Positions 1 to 12,800 of a stretch of DNA of 64,000 nt are shown here, piece after piece; positions within the stretch are counted from its first letter, which is position 1, and each line of letters begins with the position of its first letter. The translations under genes were made by a program, and so were the position numbers. The notes under the pieces were generated by a model. The model ran no database searches, was not told the DNA's origin, and saw only the letters and a program-made list of their open reading frames with translations. Origin of the DNA: Myrica gale (taxonomy: Eukaryota > Streptophyta > Magnoliopsida > Fagales > Myricaceae); the NCBI GenBank assembly GCA_963930655.1, contig OZ005612.1:18233001-18297000 (forward strand). The letters are read 5' to 3'.

Positions 1-846
1 AACGATCTTGTTTTTCCAGAGCAACAAAGATGGACAGTTCAACACCTTAGCATGAATGCCTAACAGGATCATATTAGTACATGGGAAGAAAGACTGTCAA
101 CATCCATCGACAGTCCAAGAATTTCCCTTACAATAAAGGCAGATGATATTTTTGTTTTTAATCTGTAGACCATGGAAACCATGAATTCTTTTACACCCTG
201 AAACAGATCCAAAGGACTTATGAAGACTAAGTTCCAAGCATAGCAACTTTACCAGAAGAAAGATATCGCCAGATTGTCCAAAATTTCCCACATAAAAAAA
301 GCACCTAAATAAATGGCGTAAAAATAGAAATTCAGATAGCCAAATAGAAACAACTTCAAATGTTCCCACATTTATCTTTAATCCCTGAAGTAATAGTTTT
401 GTATGTCACTTAGACAGAAGTTTCCCATGATGTTCGCAAAAAAAAGTTAGCATCTAGGCTTTACTATACACTCCAACCAAATTTCAATTTAGGGTTTATA
501 AAAAAAAGTGCTCAATTTCCACTTATCAACTATGAATTGGAAATCACCCCAACACCCACCACACACAAAAAGCCTACTTTGGATCAGGAATGGTTTTCCT
601 TAAGTCATTAGGTCACAATCAATTTCATATAAGGAGACATGCGCAAATGGTGTTTATGCTTAACCAATATATTTTATCACCTTCCAGAAGGTCATAACTG
701 ACGACAGGGTACCAAGACAAAATAACTTTTTTTTTTTTTTTTTTTTTATGAATACCAAGACAAAATAACTAATGCATTAAAGGTAGCAACGATTCATTAA
801 GGAAAAGAGAGCTATGAAATGCAGCATAGTACATTTTCAGTCTTAC

Positions 847-2745
847 CCAAGACATGCAATCATAAATTGCCAGAACAGAATACGTACTTCCACCTGGACA
901 ATTCAAATAAACCTGACAAGAAACAGGAGCAAGTCATAAGATGTAAAGATGATTCTTTATACAGAAAAAGGGCTAATCAGCTAGAAAAATAAAACTTCAT
1001 AATTTGGAATTCACTGGCCCAATTGCATCAAGTCCAAGATAACAAAAACGAAAGAATGCTGTCAATTTATAACCACACCAGAATATCTGAATCCTCATCG
1101 ATGGTTGCCAAAGTCACGAGCTGCGATATGACTCGCTGAGCCACCTGTGAGGTAATTGGCTGCCCAATGAAAATAATGCGATTCCTGAATAACACTGATG
1201 AGAGATCCATAGGCCCTCCTGGGGTCATCAAAGCTGGCATTACGGGTGGATTCCCTTTTCTGGATTCTATAGCACCATAACTGCATATCACGCACAGTCT
1301 ATGCAGCTTATTATTCTCTCAAATAGTTAATGACAGAAACATAAACCATAGTACCAGATCAAACATGTAAAATTTAGGATCTAGAAGAACGCTAAGTACT
1401 AGAACCTAGGTATATGAGACAGGTTTCCTATCGAAAGTTGTGAGGAATAATGAGCAGAAAAATGGGCCAGATGCATCCTTTTTCCTCCAACAATTGGCAC
1501 TTATTCCATTCAAATACTTCCAAGTATTTTTTCAATTAGCCAGATGTAACTGTAGCCCCGTCAACCACATACCCCCAAAACAAATTATCATATTGAAAAG
1601 CCATGTATAGTTGCTACAACAAAGGGTACAGACAGCAACAGCATACAACAATGGTCAGAGTGCAAGTATTCGCGAGTATTTTATCGAAGGACAAAGCAAA
1701 TGAGTACATTAGGCAGTTTAAGCAACTAAGAGACCTAGGCATTCGCCTTGTCCTGGCATCATGAAGATCCTGCTCCTCACGCTTACAAGGTTGGGCATAA
1801 GTTTTCCTGGATAAGCCTGAACATAATAGTACATTCACATGTTAGAACTTGCTCTCCAGGCAGGAAGGCTAAAGTCTATGCATTAACCATCACTTCAGGC
1901 CTTCATGTATCTATAGAAGTCTTGGGACTGGCCAAACATTTTCAGTAGCCAATGAAATCATTCACAAGCACTGAAAAACATGAACAGGAATGGGTATGGG
2001 GAATTAAGAATACAGATGGACTAGTTCTTTTTTATTATCAAATGATCACTTATTTCAATGGTTGAAACATGGAACAAGATAAATTTATAGTTCGCCCAAA
2101 ATATACTACTCCTCTGGCAGGCTTGGAATCTCCCTCAGTGAGTGAGATTCAATACCAGAACATTTGAACTTTAAATAGATGGATGTGAGATAGAAAGTGA
2201 AGACAACGCAAAAAATCCAACCATATATGACCTTGGAATCTCCCTCAAGGTCATTGCTTTGATACTATATATTACCACTTATAAATTCAACCATATCATA
2301 ACCTCATTCTAAGAAACTTTTAAAAACCGTCCCTAAGCACAACTAAGCTAAAAAAGACCACTGGGTCATCCCCAAAATGAGTTATAGCTTAAATTTAACT
2401 ACAGCCAATGCAAAGATTACACTAGCTTCCTATAGAAATCATAATTAAACAGTCGAAAATTATTGAATTTCAGTTGAAAGAAATACCAGACGATAAAGAA
2501 TCTCGGTACGGACTTGGCAAGGCAGATACTATCGTACCCCTGGAGTTTCTGTATGTTGAAGAAAACGATTCAAGAATGAAAAACACCGAGTAGAATCAGA
2601 ATTTCCAAGCGAATGAATTATGCAATTGCATGTGCACATAAATAAATACCAACAAATACCTGTGACTCAATAGAGGGATGGACGAGGTTCTGTTACAAGG
2701 AGCGATTGAGAAGCTTAAACGCGCGGTGATAGCTGGAGCTACCAT
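847..2745 (-). CDS. CLPP6: ATP-dependent Clp protease proteolytic subunit 6, chloroplastic (5' part only)
   Basis: Serine-type subunit of the plastid stromal Clp protease core. Exons read on the minus strand: 2745-2660 (ATG and transit-peptide start MVAPAITARLSF), 2548-2487 (VSALPSPYRDSLS), 1280-1079 and 912-847. The third listed exon encodes the conserved stretch KGNPPVMPALMTPGG, then SSVLFRNRIIFIGQPI. The fourth gives VYLNCPGGSTYSVLAIYDCM, the ClpP oxyanion-loop region. These match Arabidopsis CLPP6 closely, and the ClpR paralogues do not fit. GT-AG sites and phases agree at each junction. One short exon of about 18-20 codons is expected between 2487 and 1280, and I could not place it. The exons with the catalytic Ser and His region lie beyond position 1, so the gene is cut by the window edge, not broken. 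The intron after 847 is longer than 840 bp and contains a poly-T run at 727-747. Confidence 0.93.
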
Positions 2746-3293
2746 TTTGCGCCCAGGAAGAGAGAGAGAAGAGAGGAAAGAGGGGGGAGCGAGAGTGAAA
2801 GAGTAGCGAACCAGCTATCCTTCGCGCTTCCGCGACGGTGTCGTTGAGGTATATAACATTTTCTTCTTCTTTTTCAATTTTTTGGAAATGTATAACAATA
2901 ATTTTCCGAAATATTTTTTGGGCCTGTGGGCTGAGAAAGGGGCAGTACTGTGAGTATGGCGCTTTCGGAAGTCTTTCCCGATTCTCGCATCAAAATTTGT
3001 TCTGCATTATTTTAAGTACTACTCCGGTTGTGTTTGTGTTGTAATATATTTGGTATGGGAATATGTGTTGGTATTGGGTTTAGTGAAAAGGTGAAGAGAG
3101 AGGTAATTTTTTATATTTTTTGTAATTTTTTATATTTTTTTATGGTAGAGAGAGAGATTATATTGAAGTATTTTATTATGAGAGAGATAAAATTTTGGGG
3201 AAAATTATGGTTGCAAACGCAGCCTCAGTCAAGTGTCTTAAGCTACCATACTTTTCTTCTCCTTTTCGAGCGTAGCTAGGTAAAAGATTTTTA
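2746..3293. other. CLPP6 5' leader/promoter and AT-rich spacer
   Basis: The first 85 bases or so are the CLPP6 5' leader, with purine-rich GA tracts on the plus strand. From about 3040 to 3200 lies a copy of an AT-rich dispersed repeat also found at 63.04 kb and, inverted, at 43.8 and 45.05 kb. No gene is seen. Confidence 0.5.
3040..3200 (+). repeat. AT-rich dispersed MITE-like repeat, copy 1
   Basis: The stretch has the order 'tattgggtttagtgaaaag', 'taattttttatattttttg', then 'gagagattatattgaagtat'. The same blocks in the same order occur at 63040-63195, and reverse-complemented at 43800-43985 and 45040-45225. No coding capacity is seen. Family assignment is uncertain. Confidence 0.55.
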
Positions 3294-3502
3294 GGCTATG
3301 TTTGTTTAATGTCTCAAAACGTTTTCAAAACATTTTCTACTCATTTTTTCATTAATTTCAATACCTTTTCACCCATTCCAACAACTTTTTACAAATTCCA
3401 ACAATTTTGAAAACACTTTTCACCAATCCTAAGAGAATTTACACTACTTTCAAAAAAATAAAAACACAAAAACATATCTCAAGACTTAAACCAAACATAG
3501 CC
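3294..3502. repeat. MITE with 'ggctatgtttgttt' inverted ends
   Basis: The left end reads ggctatgtttgtttaa and the right end ttaaaccaaacatagcc, a near-perfect inverted pair of about 17 bp. The interior is AT-rich and non-coding, typical of a small non-autonomous DNA element. A clean target-site duplication was not found. Similar 'gtttgttt' ends occur at 34148-34314 and 52620-52770. Confidence 0.6.
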
Positions 3503-3996
3503 TCTCAAAGTGGTCAAATCTTACACTGGGTGGATGCTGAAGTTCAGAAGTAGTTGCTTGAATGTCTGTCCCATACAGAGCACGAGCTTTTAACTACGAG
3601 GAATACGTTAAATATGGATATGGTGCCGGAAATAGATCGATTTTATATCATATTATAGAGGTTTTTATGGTCACATTCATGGGAGCAAGGCTAGAAACCC
3701 CCTTTCACCCTTTTCCTAAATAAAAAATACACGCGGAAAGGAAACTTCTTATTCCACAAAAACCAAACCAATTGTTGCAAAAATAGACTTTTAAATGTAA
3801 TACTATTTTATTTCTTTTTGAAGTATATAGACTATATATGTGGCTTCTTCTTATTTGAGTTATCACAAGAGAAATTTTGACAACGATGAAGGCTCATGAT
3901 TAACAAACAAAATTAGCTCGATGGACATAAGTTTCCTTAGCCGAACAAAAATATCGTCTTAGGTTGTTGATTATTTCCTTTGCGGCTTTGTCTTTA

Positions 3997-4291
3997 GGGT
4001 CGGGATTCAGTCCAGACCGTACGGGTCCAGACTCTGAACAAAAATATCGTCTTAGGTCATTGATTATTTCCTTTGTTGCTCCTTTATGGATCCGTACGGT
4101 CTGAACTAAATTTCAACCCGATCAGACGGCTCACGGGACGAGTTTAGCTTTAGTGGTCGGACCACTAAATGTACTAGTCCGACCACGATAGCTAAAGAAA
4201 TGCACGTGAGCCGTCTGATCGGGTCGAGATTCAATCCAGACCGTGGATCTGGACAGGTCTGAACCGTACGGTCTGGACGGAATCCAGACCC
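3997..4291. mobile_element. Mutator-type fold-back MITE (9-bp TSD)
   Basis: The element begins gggtcgggattcagtccag and ends with the inverted counterpart ggaatccagaccc. It is flanked on both sides by the identical 9-bp direct repeat ttgtcttta (3988-3996 and 4292-4300). A second, inner inverted pair (about 4089-4135 versus 4204-4250) makes most of the element a hairpin. A 40-base block inside it (about 4037-4076) nearly repeats the block just outside its left end (about 3944-3983). There is no coding capacity. The 9-bp duplication points to the Mutator superfamily. Confidence 0.8.
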
Positions 4292-4300
4292 TTGTCTTTA

Positions 4301-5243
4301 ACATTACTGAATTACAATGGAAAGCCCCAGCCGTACGTATTGTGCTTATATCATGAAGATTCTGAACCCTATTACATCATGCTGATTCATCCTACGCATG
4401 ACTACAGAGTGTATTGCTGATATGGATTTTTTGCTTAGTCAGCTGACCAGGCAGCTCGAGTACTCTGTGTGCTGGCATCTGTTATGAGATTCTCTCCTTT
4501 TTCTCTCTTGCACTCAGTGTACCTCGACGAGCGTCTCAGGCTCGGTTATTGATAGCTTTCTGTAAAGTTTGTTAGGCATTCTGTTAGCCTTTCTAGAAGC
4601 TTTCGTTCGTTTCTTTATTCTTTGGCAAGTGTACATATTCTTTACATTCTGTATCTTTGAAATTCAATACAACAGAGAGCATTTTCTCCTCCATTTTCAC
4701 GTCTGCTACCTCTTTTCATTCCTTCTTTGTTTTACGAAAACTTACAAACCCGAAGACAAATAACTCGTCATAGTGATCGACGCGCGCCAGCCCATTAGCA
4801 GATGATGTCAATTCTAAACAAGCGCTGTGAATTCGCCAAGGATTTTGAAAGCGAGCCAGATGTTCTTGTTAATAGGTCATGTCTAAAATTCCTTTACAAG
4901 TTTCGTACCTGTTCTAATGTCGAATAACTCTTATCAATCTTCCACGGTCAATATCCTCTTTCCAGGGTTGATTTTAGTTGCTCTATCTGCAATTTGGTGA
5001 TATGTCGAGCTTTCACTAAACACGGAAAGGAAACTTTATCCAATATTTAAGCACAAAATGTTTCTTCAAATTTAAGGGTTGCTATTGGGACAAATGTTTA
5101 TCGGCTTTTAGCATCCGATTCAAACCCTGAAATAAAGACATTCACATCAAAATTATTCTGATCAAGAAGCACTTCACAGGATATCATGCTTTTTCATATA
5201 TATCGAATTATTACGACTGTAATAGCCATGCATACAACAGGAA
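4301..5243. other. Spacer with no recognised gene
   Basis: I see no gene. Position 5244 is the stop-codon end of the minus-strand BURP gene, so the last few hundred bases probably include its 3' untranslated region. The short open frame at 4569-4763 is AT-rich and resembles no family I know. Confidence 0.4.
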
Positions 5244-6727
5244 TTAAACTGCCAAAGCTGGCACCCAAATTATTGTATCTGGACTGAAGAAATGGCACAC
5301 AAAGCTTCCGGGTTCGACTCTGAGCACACGGAATGACACGTGATGACGATCCCACTGAGAGGTATCCATGTGGCAAATAGCAGCAGCTTGCACGGTCTCT
5401 CCATTCTCTCCATCTAGTGAAACCTCATATAGCCTATCCACGCGGATCTCTTGGCCATGGCAATAGAAGATAGCATAAGGATAAGGCATAGTATGACATG
5501 CTAGCTTTTTTGGAGCTGAATTCTCTCTCACTCCCACAATGGTATAGTTCTGTAGAAGGATAGTTGAATTTCTGAGAGGAGTAGTGGTTAATATATTTAG
5601 TCTAGTATCCAATCCGAAGAAACTACGTGCTAAATCAAGCAAGGACTCAAAGGAGCTAGCGCAGAATTTGGTCTCTCCTTCTGTGGGTTTAAGTTCACAC
5701 TCCCTTAGTGTATATCCCATGCCCTTGGCTTGGGGAGACTCTCTGGGGAAAGAAAAGAATTCAAGAAGGTATGGAAACTGTGTTGATGAGAAAGGAATGG
5801 AATCGGCTTCTTCTCTCAACAGCAATCTAGGAGTCGTTGAAGGACCTTTCTGGGGAAAATATATGGGCATTGATTTTCCAATTTGCAGTTCATATACAGT
5901 GAAAAAGACATTTAGTGCAGGATCCATGTGATCCATGTGCATTGATGGATGAGCATGCGCATTCGTTTTTAGTAGCCTTTTGTGATCTTCCTTGTCGTTA
6001 TCACGGCGTGGTTCATGCACCTCATCGTCCATATGTAATTTACCCATAATCTCGATATGAATATCATTGCCCCTCTTGGTATCAACCTGAAGGCTTAGAT
6101 GGTCATTCATGTCACGTTCATGCGGTAAATCATATTTCTCTTTGTGGACATCTTTTCCGTATCCTGTAATCATCTTCCTTCCCTTACTCTCTTGTACATC
6201 CTGCCATAAAATCTTATCGATCGATGATAAAATGATATAAGGTATTGAACTTTCGGAACATTTTTAGGACAGAAGCACATATAGACACAGAGATAAGGAT
6301 ATAGAAAGGGGATCAGTAGTGATTCAGCCGCTGATAAGCAAGGAATAATTGTGATAAGCAAGGACTGATTATTGTGATCTTGAACGTACACTTGTAATTT
6401 TTACCCTTATCTCTGTGCTCATCTCTCTGCAGGTGTTTATCTTGTGCTGCTGTCCTAATATACATCTATGGAAGTAACTAAAGAGAACTGGAGTATGAAT
6501 CCAAAATTGAAAGTTCTGAAATTTTTTGAAGTTTCTCGCTGATTTGCAGATCAATATAAATAACCGAATATATTTGCAACACATGCTTTCACTAATCCAG
6601 AAAGATGAAGAAAATAGGACGATTTCAATGTCTTTGTGTTGTGAGAAACGATTTAGAGTAAAGGGCTTACCAGTAAAAGAAGTAGAGCGCAAACGATGAC
6701 GCTCCCAGAAGCCAATCCAAGTTTCAT
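5244..6727 (-). CDS. BURP-domain protein 1 (candidate peptide cyclase)
   Basis: Two exons on the minus strand: 6727-6671 encodes only the signal peptide (MKLGLASGSVIVCALLLLL) and 6200-5244 the rest, with a phase-0 intron; 337 aa. The mature N-terminal part is charged and His-rich (NAHAHPSMHMDHMD, about residues 99-112). A full BURP domain covers about residues 116-331. Its signature is CHx10CHx27CHx24CHx8W, with CH pairs at 254, 266, 295 and 321 and W at 331; the third spacing is one or two residues shorter than usual. BURP proteins are secreted or apoplastic, and some are copper-dependent peptide cyclases in plant RiPP (burpitide) synthesis. No core-peptide repeats are seen in this protein, so any cyclase role would need a separate substrate, perhaps the DUF2775 proteins nearby. 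RD22- or USP-type structural roles remain possible. Family call is certain, function inferred. Confidence 0.93.
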
Positions 6728-9700
6728 TTCGTCTTCTATACTTGGGGGGAAGTTTACTTTCTTTTCTTCTATGCTTCTGAGGATCAATCGAAGTTCGCAA
6801 CCTCAGATATTGTTTATTATAATGGCTAAAGCGTAATTTCGGATTCTTTTTAATTCCACACCGCTAAAGCTTCTTGCCAGCTGTATAAATAAATATTAGT
6901 CAAACAGTATTCTACATAATTGGGATTGACGTGTAGTGGAGGGAAAGCAAAACCCATTTTGCTCGGCAGCAGTACTCTTGGGCAGGATTGTAAACAAATG
7001 GAGTCAATTGACTCTCTGGCCAATTGGGTTTTCCTTTTCTTTCAGGCTTGTTCAGTAAGATGGTTTGTAAATGGATCCAGGATTGATTCCTCCTGTAATT
7101 GTGATCAATCAAACTTATAACTACCTTAATCAAACTGCTGGGCCACTATTTACATAACTAGGTTAGCGTATGATTTAGTCAAGCAGATTCCAGGATCGAT
7201 CAATTCCATCTTTGGTGAATATATAGTTAGATCGACAGACAAACCCTAAGATACATACTATCAGTAAGTCAACGAGAACGATCGAAGGAACTTTATTGTA
7301 GATATCGAGTCTTTTATAATCTTTTCCTCTGAAGGTTCCGTTTTCCCATGTCTTTTGAGAGGCAGATTGTTAAGGTGTTACCACAAGGCCAGCATATATT
7401 GTAAACAATTTTCTTCGCACTTCCTGAAGTAACAAAACATCGATCTATAAAATAAGCGTGGTCATATCAGCACGTCGATCGGTGAACCAACGTTGACGGA
7501 CTGGACGCGCGCTGATCCTCAAGAGAGTAGCTAGACTTCCTCCTTATGTACTAGGAAGAACTATAGGTGAGGTCTGATCGATCAGATGGTATTGCACTTG
7601 CGTTTTGTTAGAGAGATTGTATAGAAGAAGGAAAATCTAGCTAGGTGAAAATGTCAGAAATTAAGACGTACGGAGCTTGCTAGAAGATATTTAGTATTAT
7701 AAATTCATTACAGACATGTCATTCAGGAGATCACCCAGCAGAAAACCTCCAGAAATGCTGCCGTAAAAACGTGAAGAAAGTGTATAAGCATGTAGTATCT
7801 GCCAATGTATGTGTCTCATGTGATTCCATCTATGGGATCATGATCCTTTGCGTGATTAAGATTCGTACGTAAGAGATTTGTTTTACATAACAATGCTTAG
7901 CTCATTGCAGAAATCTAATTAGTGTATAGATAAAATTAACTTATCCGCGCGCTTTGTATTCTAACCACCCCCACTACGAATTTAATTTATAGCAATCTTG
8001 TGCAAAAGAAGACATGAAATGCACATCATAGGACCACTCAAGACCACGAAGCATGACAAAAAAGTTACGTGGTCCGCTCAAGGCTAAGGGCCGGTCACAT
8101 TATATGCAGAAGTCAACGAGGATTATTTATTATCTGAAATCTTGGGGAGATCTAAAAATGTCGTTTCCCTCGACATCTATACAACTGGACAAGAACTAAT
8201 TAATTGTCCCTCGCAACTAATTGTCCTCTGGGTCGAAATTATAGCAGTAAATTCCCCATCATGACACGAATGTACTCTTCAATTGCATAGGATTCTAAAG
8301 GGACGTGAATTCTATTGTCAAACCATGTACAGTACCACCAACAATTAGTCATGGACAAGGCCAATGGCGAGTCAAGATCACTGACGATCGACCCAGCGGG
8401 GACTTTAATTAACTACAATATGTCTCTAGCTAGGAGCTATATATAGAGCTATGAAACATCAAATCAGAATCCTTAATGAAGTAATTGGGCGACTTGACCA
8501 AATAAAATAAAGATGAACGTCGACGTCGACGTTTTCAAATGTTAGAAGTACTACACAACAAACATAACATATTTGTATTTTTTTTCTTGTTTAATGGAAA
8601 AACAGGAATCTAGACATACAAACATGTCCTATTTCTTGCGAGTCAAACTGACAATCAATAGTGGGAATCCTGCATGGGTTCAACATCAGATCACCGGCTG
8701 GCCCCTCACATGTTGAGCTATTTAATTTTGTCCCCCGCACAGCACAGCTTTTGATTAATAATTAGACCATTTTGATTTATAAACAAAAAATAAAATGAAA
8801 ACGATACGTTTAATTAGCCAGCGTAGGATAAGGTTGACATATATTTATTTGTTTATGAGGACATGAGAGGCTCGACTAATAGTCACTTAACACGCAATAA
8901 CGAAAGTCAACTCCTCCTAAAATCATCGAGCTTCATCTTGCACTACCTACGTACGTAGGAAACGTAAATGTCTTTCTACCCAACCATTTTCCCTTACCTC
9001 TGTTAGTGTTCACTGGCAGGCCAGGCATGCAATATTAATTCTATCTGAAACTGGTTGATCAATATTAATTCGATCGGCCATATAATCATTTAGGCCTTTG
9101 GCTTAGAAGATCATCGATCCACCTCATGATCAGTCATGATCACTAAGGCGCCCTAAGGCTCTCTTACATATCAAAATGCAAGCTATATATGGTTCTTGTT
9201 AAAAAAGAAAATTTTGGAGGTAAATTCTAGAATAATATCTGAACAACGTCTAGAAGTGAAATTCTTATTGACTATATATGGTTCTTGTGTTTTTTTTAGG
9301 ACCGTTCACAAACGGCGTCCTCCATCTTCTGCATATATAGGTATGTTTCGATCGATCGAGAAGAATCGCATAGATCTTTACAATATAATTTAAGGTATCT
9401 TAAGGTCTAGCTATAACATGAAGAGATCTATCTAGGTCCATGATCCTCGTGAGTTGTTTTCTTTTTCTAAACATACTAACTATAAAATGGTGATCATCAC
9501 CTGCAGAACATATGACAGGCAACCTGTCCGCGTATATATATGATATCCCAACATATATAATATATATCGTTCAGACGTACGTACAAATTAACAAGGAGAT
9601 CGAGGATTTAAAGCATTTTTAGGAACCAAGCCACCAGCATTTGCACTAAGCTCCATAAGTAATTGTTAATCTGTAGTCCTTTAATTTTTGCATGTCATCA

Positions 9701-9813
9701 TGAAGTACTAACTGAGACGGAACTTATAGATCATTCTTTTTCTGAGTTTAAATCGTGCGATCATATCGCAGAAGACAACTGTAGCACGTGATCCTCTATT
9801 AATATATCAATGG
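6728..9813. other. 3.1 kb spacer with no recognised gene
   Basis: The first few hundred bases upstream of 6727 must hold the BURP1 promoter on the minus strand. The rest is AT-rich, with scattered short palindromic runs such as gtcgacgtcgac near 8520. It has no convincing open frame or transposon ends. Confidence 0.4.
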
Positions 9814-9816
9814 ACT

Positions 9817-12800
9817 CACTGCATGAAAACAAACTTTCGGTGTCAAAAAACATTTGTCACCCACAGCTATTGTTTTGGGTGACAAAACCGCGTTGTCACC
9901 CGGTTTGTCACCTAAAGCACGTCTTCCAAAGTTTTAGGTGACGATTTTGGTGTTCTGTCACCGAACGGTTTTGTGTCATATTGACGAAATTGAAAATTTT
10001 AATGCCCAGTACAGTCCATCCGTTTGCATGAGCTGTGCAAATGCACTTTTCATATGATCAGACAGCTTATGTGAACGGTTCGTTCAATGTGACAAAATAA
10101 ATTCTCATCTACAAATTGTGCGCACGATTACATAACATCGTCCGAACGTTAATATATTACATTCAGAACGCCTGCACCGTTGTTTCATTTATGACGAAAT
10201 AGTTATTTGTCATCTGCAAATCCGTTTGAACCATTACGTATACAGTTCGGACGCTTGTTCCATTGAAAACGCTCAAACGTTTTGTTGTATTGTGCGCACT
10301 GTTGCTTATTTAAAAACTGTGTGCACGCGAGAATAACCATTCGGACGGTAGAATTTAAAGGAAAGTGTGCGGGCAGATAGTAATGCGTGCGCACGTTATC
10401 AATGTAAAATAATCATGCCGATGATATTTGTTACCGTTTGAATGGTTTTCTATGTATTTAAATTAATTTAATTAAAATTTTAAAATAATATAAATAGAAA
10501 GATATTCAATGCAAATAATATAATAAAATGCCTACAAATATGCAATCATTATTAAAAGTAAATCAAATACATAATCGATAATTACTGACAGCAGTAAAAA
10601 TACATAAATCTACCCAAATTTTCGTTTGGGTGTCGAACGAGATTGCAGCTGTCAGATCTGCTCCACCAGCTGCTCACGCATCTGCTCCGCCATTAGTTTC
10701 ATCCTACGTTCTTGTTGTTCCACTACGCTCCTTTGTTGCTCCTCCATCATTTTCGTAATCTTCGTCTTTTTCCGTTACTGCTCCACCATCATCTGCATCA
10801 GCTCTTCGTCTTTCTTCCATTGCTGCTCCGTTATAATCTACAGATGCTCTCACATCATCTGCTCCATATTTGACCGCTTGACCAGAAGCGCTTCATATTC
10901 TAATTGTCTAGCCCTAATCACCTCAATTTATAATATGGCCTCCTCCAATCTCCTGGACAAATCAACGGACGATGTTGATGAACATGATCTAACAGACCGT
11001 ACTGAACGGCCTAAACCTCGCACGTAACTTGCTTACGTCCCCAACACCTCAGCGAAGATCTCCACTTCGGTGTATGACATTCCCTCTGACTCATGCTGCA
11101 ACTGTAATGCCTCCATGTTTTCCTATAAAATTAGAAAAGAAAATAAAACTAGTACATATAAAACATAAACGCATACGAATGCATCATTAAATCTAACGTT
11201 ACAACTTACAAAATTTTCTCATGCATCTTCTGAAGTCGGCATTACATCCTTATTCGTATGCATCTTTTTATAAAAACAACAAATGACTAATTGCATCAGA
11301 TTCTGGATTTTTCTATACACCAAAAGAAATATATAACATGAATATTAAAATACATAAGTCATTTATTTAAATAATAAATAATTAAAATTAAAATTAAAAT
11401 TAAAATTTATTACTTACTATCAAAGTTCTGGTGCGTTGGAAGGACCTTGCTCCCGATGTGTGTAAAATCTTTAGCTTAACTCTATTCTTCTTGATGATTG
11501 CACTCATCTTCTGCATTGTACATTTACAGTTGTAAACACAATTAATAATAAAATAAAATAAACGTTCAGGACGGAATAAAAATGTTTAACTTAAAATTCC
11601 TCGCTCGAGAATAAATCACACACACGAATCCATTCTTCCTTATTCATATCAGGATACGGGTGCTCTAACACCTCTTCTTTGGAATTGAACACCGAGTAAT
11701 GTTGGAACATTCTATTTCAACAGCATTTCCCCTCAGTCCCCAGATACACGCCTACAACATTGAGCATAAACACCCACCATTTAAGGCAAGTGTGTAAGCC
11801 CAATGCTGAATGTGTATCAGAAGGACAAAAGGAGATTTGCATCAAAATTTCTAAACACATCTGTCAAAATAGCATATTCAATTACGTACATTACGCATAT
11901 TGTAAACTCAAACTGTTCATAACGTGAAAAATTCAAGAATTACATCGAGTTCGCTATCCGAACTTCGTGTAATTCCTAAATGGGTCTAAAGCTACCAAAT
12001 GAATGCATAACATAACAACAAAAACCATTTGGACGTACCAAACCTGTCCGAACCATGCATATAATAGTCCATACACTATTTTCAAAGCATCCGAACCAAA
12101 AATAAAGTCCGGACGGGTTATGTTCCGTCCGGATTGCGATTCTCAAAAAAGACAATTTTTCGATGCACAAACTTCATTTTCACCACAAAATCTTGCAAAA
12201 ATCAACACAAATCACAAACACTTCAAAACTAACCCTAAACTCCATTGCTATCATTTTAGACTCTAAAATATCGAAAAACACATGCTTTCATATATTAAAA
12301 TACATGTTTTCATCCTAAAATAATTCAATTTAAAACCCGCTAATCTCAAATGCAATCCAATATCAAATTCTAAATGAGTTGTTCCTTTCACACCCTATTA
12401 AATGAGACTGGACTCCCAAAATTAGATCTTATTTTCTTCTCGTGTTGAAATCTTTTATTTTCTAAGTATTTAGACATCGTTTTAGTAATTCTCAAACAGC
12501 AGCGTCTGATCATAAACACAGGCGTCCAGACGGTACAAAACCGTCCAAACACTATCTTACGTTACACGAGACCGTTTTAGAAATACCAAGACACTAGCGT
12601 CTGATAAAAAACAACAACGTTTGGACTATATAAAACCCACCGTCCGAACGGTGTCATTCATTTCACGTGTCCGGATAGTATAAACAAGTGTTCGGATGGT
12701 TTGTTTTATATAATACGACACCGTTTGAGCTGACTGTAAAAAGTTCGGACAGTAACCTTGACGTCCTAACGGTTTTTGATGCTTTTTTTGTTTACATTTT

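Noticed and set aside
97-369. 90-residue minus-strand open frame as a further CLPP6 exon
   Set aside because: It shows no ClpP sequence, and the expected IKPKVGTVAFG segment is absent; it is intron 3 of CLPP6.
1788-1815. Candidate missing CLPP6 exon starting GLSRKTYAQP
   Set aside because: The acceptor fits, but the exit phase does not join the exon at 1280, and the sequence does not resemble the known protein.
5584-5931. 115-residue plus-strand open frame
   Set aside because: It lies wholly antisense to the BURP1 coding exon, which has a clear family signature; a shadow frame.
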